From NCBI GenBank assembly GCA_964645005.1, contig CAZXYS010000018.1:1-64000 (forward strand): a stretch of 64,000 nt of DNA. Direction: 5' to 3'. The first letter of the stretch is position 1, and each line of letters begins with the position of its first letter. Shown one piece after another: positions 61,166 to 64,000 of the stretch. The notes below the pieces were generated by a model. That model searched no databases, was not told the DNA's origin, and saw nothing but the letters and a program-made list of their open reading frames with translations. The DNA comes from CAZXYS01 sp964645005. Lineage in GTDB: Bacteria > Bacteroidota > Ignavibacteria > Kapaibacteriales > UBA2268. The position numbers and the translations under genes are program-made.

Positions 61166-63214
61166 TTAACGAGTAATACTGAAACTTATTATTTCATTTC
61201 TACCGGAGATTTCAATTTTTATGAAATATATGCCGGAAGCTAAGGAATTTATTTTTATGTGCGATGTAAAAAGTCCGGGACTGCGCATGTTTACATGATT
61301 CGTGAATAGCTTCTCGCCGGCGGAATTGAATATATCATATTTAATATCACTCTGTTTTTCGAGAGTGACATTTAAAGTGATATGATCGCGTTTGTCAGTT
61401 ACAACTGTGGGATAGACGTATGCTGTGGGCGCTTCTGTGGCGAGTCTGTCGAGCGCTGAAGGATCGATACCGCAGGGGATGGTGGTTTGCTCGGGAGATA
61501 TGGTGAAGTAATTATCTTTATCGAAGGGGCAGCGGCGCTGCGAAAGGTGTTCGTCAGCGATGATGTAGCACTCTGCGGAATCGCCGGAGAATCTGTCAAG
61601 GGGAATATCCGCCGCGAAAAGATTATCAGTACCGGTCGGGTACATAGAATATTTTTCGAAGTTCAGGCTGCCGGTGAAGCGGGCATACAAGTCAGCTCGG
61701 CTAAGATTATTTTCCGAAATGATGAAAAATGCTGTCCGCTGGAAATCCTTGACGGGATAAATAATTGGCGGAGAGATGACTATCCCTGCGCTTTTTATGG
61801 CTTCGAAAATGTCGGGTATGCCGCAGCCGCGGATGGAATCGGGATTATTCGACTGATCGCCGGACTGGTAGAGATGTTCTCTGAGTTTCCATGGCGGCAG
61901 TTCCGGGAAGCGCGATAACATTAATGCTAAGGAACCGGCAATTTGCGGGGCGGATGCCGAGGTGCCGCCGACTTTCCTGTAATTATCCTTCCCATAGGCA
62001 TCGGCGCCGACTATCTTCTCGCCGAGGGCTGAGATATTGGGTTTTATAGAGCCTTCGGCATTGGGACCGCGTGAGGAGAATTCCGAAGTAACCACATTTC
62101 CAAGGCTGTCGATCTTGATCGAGGCGGCGGCTATGGCGCTGCCGGCATCGGCGGGAGTTATGATAGTATGTCCCTTAGGACCGTTGTTGCCTGCCGAAGT
62201 TACACAGATGACGCCGCGGCGGGCGGCATCATTGAGAGCGCGGGCAGTTATAGTTGTATTGCCGTCCAGTTCCTTGAAGCGATAGCTGTACTGCAGGCTG
62301 TCAAATGATTTATAGCCGAGGGAAGACGAGGTAATATCCACGCCGCGGGCTTCCATCCATTCGATTGCGGCAGCGTAATTATCTTCTTCCATATTAGTTT
62401 CCGAGCGGATGTTTTCGGTTTTGGCGAGGATGAATGAGGCATTCGGGCATGTGCCGATGAGATTGCCCTGGTCGAAGCCTGCTGCAATGGAGAAGATGTT
62501 TGTCCCGTGGCTGTGTTGGACGGATGTGTCAGCTTCCTGATTGGCAGTAACGGAGTCGTGAAAGATAAAGTCGTATTCTGCGATAACATCGGCGTGGTCC
62601 ATGGAATTGTGTTTCTTCCAGTTGAAGCCGGTATCGAGGAAGCCGAGCAAAACGCCTCTGCCTGTTATGCCGAGCGAATGGACTTCATCAACATTGATGA
62701 AATCCGCCTGTGTGAAGGAATCGCCGTAATCGAAGGCGCCGCAGTTACCGGGGAGATTGAGAATGCTGCCGGAGTGGTCGGGCTCGGTGTTTATGTTGAT
62801 TGAGTGGGTGGTTAGCTTTGAGCGGGTAGTAGTGATTGTTTCTATGAATGAGAATTGTGATATTTTTTGGAGATCGGCGGAATCAGCTTCTATGACTGCA
62901 TAGTTTCGCCAGCGGAGCTGGAGTAATATGTTTGCGCCGGCGGATGTTATCGAGTCGAGGTATGGCTGGTAGAGCGGGGCGTCGTCGTACATGAGCAGTG
63001 AATCGGACGGCAGGACTTTTTTCCGGCGCTCGAGGGCGCGGTCGGAGATGAGTTCGGAGGTGCGGCGGTAGATTTCCGTGCCGGGCTGGAATTTTTCGGG
63101 TCCTTTGTCGGAGAGGAGTACGCGGTAAGTGTCTTGGGCGGAAAGGGATAATGCGCTTTTTGTTACATATATTAAAATTATTACAATCAAAAATTTAAAA
63201 TTATTTCCACCCAT
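61166..63214 (-). CDS. secreted subtilisin-like serine protease with T9SS sorting domain
   Basis: Signal peptide (to about residue 26, SALSLSA before QDTYR), a propeptide-like region (about 30-130) and an S8 peptidase domain. Catalytic triad: D194 in GFLDTG, H236 in HSHGTN and S419 in GGTSASAP; the oxyanion asparagine is N343 in SAGNNG. The C-terminus has a type A sorting domain (YVYPTVVTDKRDHITLNV, YDIFNSAGEKLFT, LASGIYFIKIEI). The enzyme should be exported and attached to or released from the cell surface. Confidence 0.93.
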   Translation of the reverse strand: MGGNNFKFLIVIILIYVTKSALSLSAQDTYRVLLSDKGPEKFQPGTEIYRRTSELISDRALERRKKVLPSDSLLMYDDAPLYQPYLDSITSAGANILLQLRWRNYAVIEADSADLQKISQFSFIETITTTRSKLTTHSININTEPDHSGSILNLPGNCGAFDYGDSFTQADFINVDEVHSLGITGRGVLLGFLDTGFNWKKHNSMDHADVIAEYDFIFHDSVTANQEADTSVQHSHGTNIFSIAAGFDQGNLIGTCPNASFILAKTENIRSETNMEEDNYAAAIEWMEARGVDITSSSLGYKSFDSLQYSYRFKELDGNTTITARALNDAARRGVICVTSAGNNGPKGHTIITPADAGSAIAAASIKIDSLGNVVTSEFSSRGPNAEGSIKPNISALGEKIVGADAYGKDNYRKVGGTSASAPQIAGSLALMLSRFPELPPWKLREHLYQSGDQSNNPDSIRGCGIPDIFEAIKSAGIVISPPIIYPVKDFQRTAFFIISENNLSRADLYARFTGSLNFEKYSMYPTGTDNLFAADIPLDRFSGDSAECYIIADEHLSQRRCPFDKDNYFTISPEQTTIPCGIDPSALDRLATEAPTAYVYPTVVTDKRDHITLNVTLEKQSDIKYDIFNSAGEKLFTNHVNMRSPGLFTSHIKINSLASGIYFIKIEISGRNEIISFSITR

Positions 63215-63402
63215 AGATTTATCCCTATAAATTATTTGTTTTTTTCTTTATCATCATTTCTAAGATACCAAATATAATTATAGCTGCGAATAAATTTATG
63301 TTTAAACGAATATTATTTTTTTTACCATTTTATTATATGACCGTAGAATTAAAAAAAAGTTAAAGGCGAAAGTTAAGAATTATTCACGCAAAGAACGCGA
63401 AG

Positions 63403-63657
63403 TCTGAACCGCTGATTTATGCTGATTTTCCAGATTTTTTTGAACAGTGATTGGCGGGATTCAGGGATTCTGGGGGGGGGGGGAATTGGTAAGAAGGCTT
63501 ATCCCGTGGGATTGGACGTTAGTAGAAAGATGTCCCAGGTATGGGGTGTTATCCAGTAGGGATTAAACGGCAGAGAGCTGATGTATGATGTTTGAATCCT
63601 ACGGATTAATGTCTGAACCACAGATTTACGCTGATTATTCTGATTTCCCTGATTTTG
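63403..63657 (+). repeat. repeat families F and G with a 12-G tract
   Basis: The interval 63215-64000 has no gene. TCTGAACCGCTGATTTATGC (63403) and TCTGAACCACAGATTTACGC (63612), each followed by TGATT-rich sequence, are family G. Family F occupies 63488-63606. Bases 63472-63483 are twelve consecutive G residues. Confidence 0.6.
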
Positions 63658-63796
63658 CTTTGGACTGGGGTTAGTGGGATTTTTGGGATTAGGATGATGA
63701 AAATCAAAGTGCAACATTTCGGAAATTTTGTTTTCCATTATGTCAGAGCGGGTTTAGGATGGTTTGTATGCAGCGAGAAGGCTGATGGGAAGAATA

Positions 63797-63816
63797 CGAC
63801 AAGGCATGCCTTGTCG
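63797..63816. repeat. 20-bp palindrome, second copy
   Basis: CGACAAGGCATGCCTTGTCG is perfectly self-complementary and matches 7079-7098 apart from one central base. Confidence 0.5.
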
Positions 63817-63931
63817 CTACGTTCGTCGGTTTTCGCTGCCGCGACTGTTTTTCCCACAGTGTCGTTTATTCAATTACGAATGACGAATTAAGAATTACGA
63901 ATTGATACAACACCTTTGTTAAGAAAGAATT

Positions 63932-63980
63932 AGATTCCTGCTCTGCTAAAGCAGGATCTAAAGACATACGCAGGAATGAC
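63932..63980 (-). repeat. repeat family A copy at the window's right edge
   Basis: The reverse orientation reads GTCATTCCTGCGTATGTCTTTAGATCCTGC-like sequence, then the CTTTAGCAGAGCAGGAATCT half. It closely matches 19783-19831 in inverse orientation. Confidence 0.65.
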
Positions 63981-64000
63981 ATTATGAACGCATACGCAGG

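Overview
The window comes from a flagellated bacterium of the Bacteroidetes/Chlorobi (FCB) group, most likely the Ignavibacteria/Kapabacteria side. Four proteins end in type IX secretion (T9SS, Por) sorting domains, there are two TonB-dependent receptors (one paired with a DUF4249 lipoprotein), and a thiamin riboswitch sits in front of an outer-membrane receptor. All of these are FCB traits. Flagella are rare in Bacteroidetes proper but known in Ignavibacteria. The phylum is inferred from gene content; no rRNA gene is present.

Layout. 1-7 kb: the flagellar export gate fliP-fliQ-fliR-flhB-flhA, then a small J-domain protein. 7.5-10.9 kb: an aromatic amino acid decarboxylase, adenylate kinase and an outer-membrane protein. 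11-17.1 kb (minus strand): two paralogous sugar-phosphate transferases, a lipoprotein glutaminyl cyclase and two paralogous multi-pass membrane glycosyltransferase-like proteins, which look like a surface glycan/protein modification block. 17.3-30.8 kb: a beta-propeller protein, a T9SS cargo with FN3 repeats, leucyl aminopeptidase, a PorE-like OmpA lipoprotein, penicillin-binding protein 1, a fumarylacetoacetase-family hydrolase and two unrecognised envelope proteins. 31-35.1 kb: the filament operon (flagellin, fliS, fliD, flaG, a putative chaperone, flgM) behind a sigma-28-like promoter. 35.7-45 kb: ssb, a broken transposase, the TPP-riboswitch receptor, Mut7-C, a truncated epimerase, LiaF/PspC-like membrane proteins, a VOC protein and an acetolactate-decarboxylase-like protein. 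45-52 kb: a lectin-like T9SS cargo, bioY, and a DUF4249/TonB receptor pair. 52-64 kb: apaG, an MFS transporter, a solitary type IIG restriction-modification protein, a WD40/PKD T9SS cargo, a tRNA cluster (Asp, a defective Ala-like tRNA, Ala) and a T9SS-sorted subtilase.

How the genes fit together. The flagellar genes are split into an export-gate block and a filament block 24 kb apart; the flgM-like gene closes the filament operon, so the anti-sigma factor is probably co-expressed with its export substrates. Several secreted proteins have glutamine just after the predicted signal peptidase site, matching the Bacteroidetes 'Q-rule', and a glutaminyl cyclase lipoprotein is encoded in the window. 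Thiamin uptake appears controlled by a riboswitch that can pair with its own downstream leader and with a hairpin over the ribosome binding site.

Intergenic space is rich in short palindromic repeats in several families, some nested. They abut broken genes (epimerase, DUF2281 antitoxin-like, VOC domain, transposase), so they are probably a major source of rearrangement here. I found no CRISPR array, prophage or rRNA gene.
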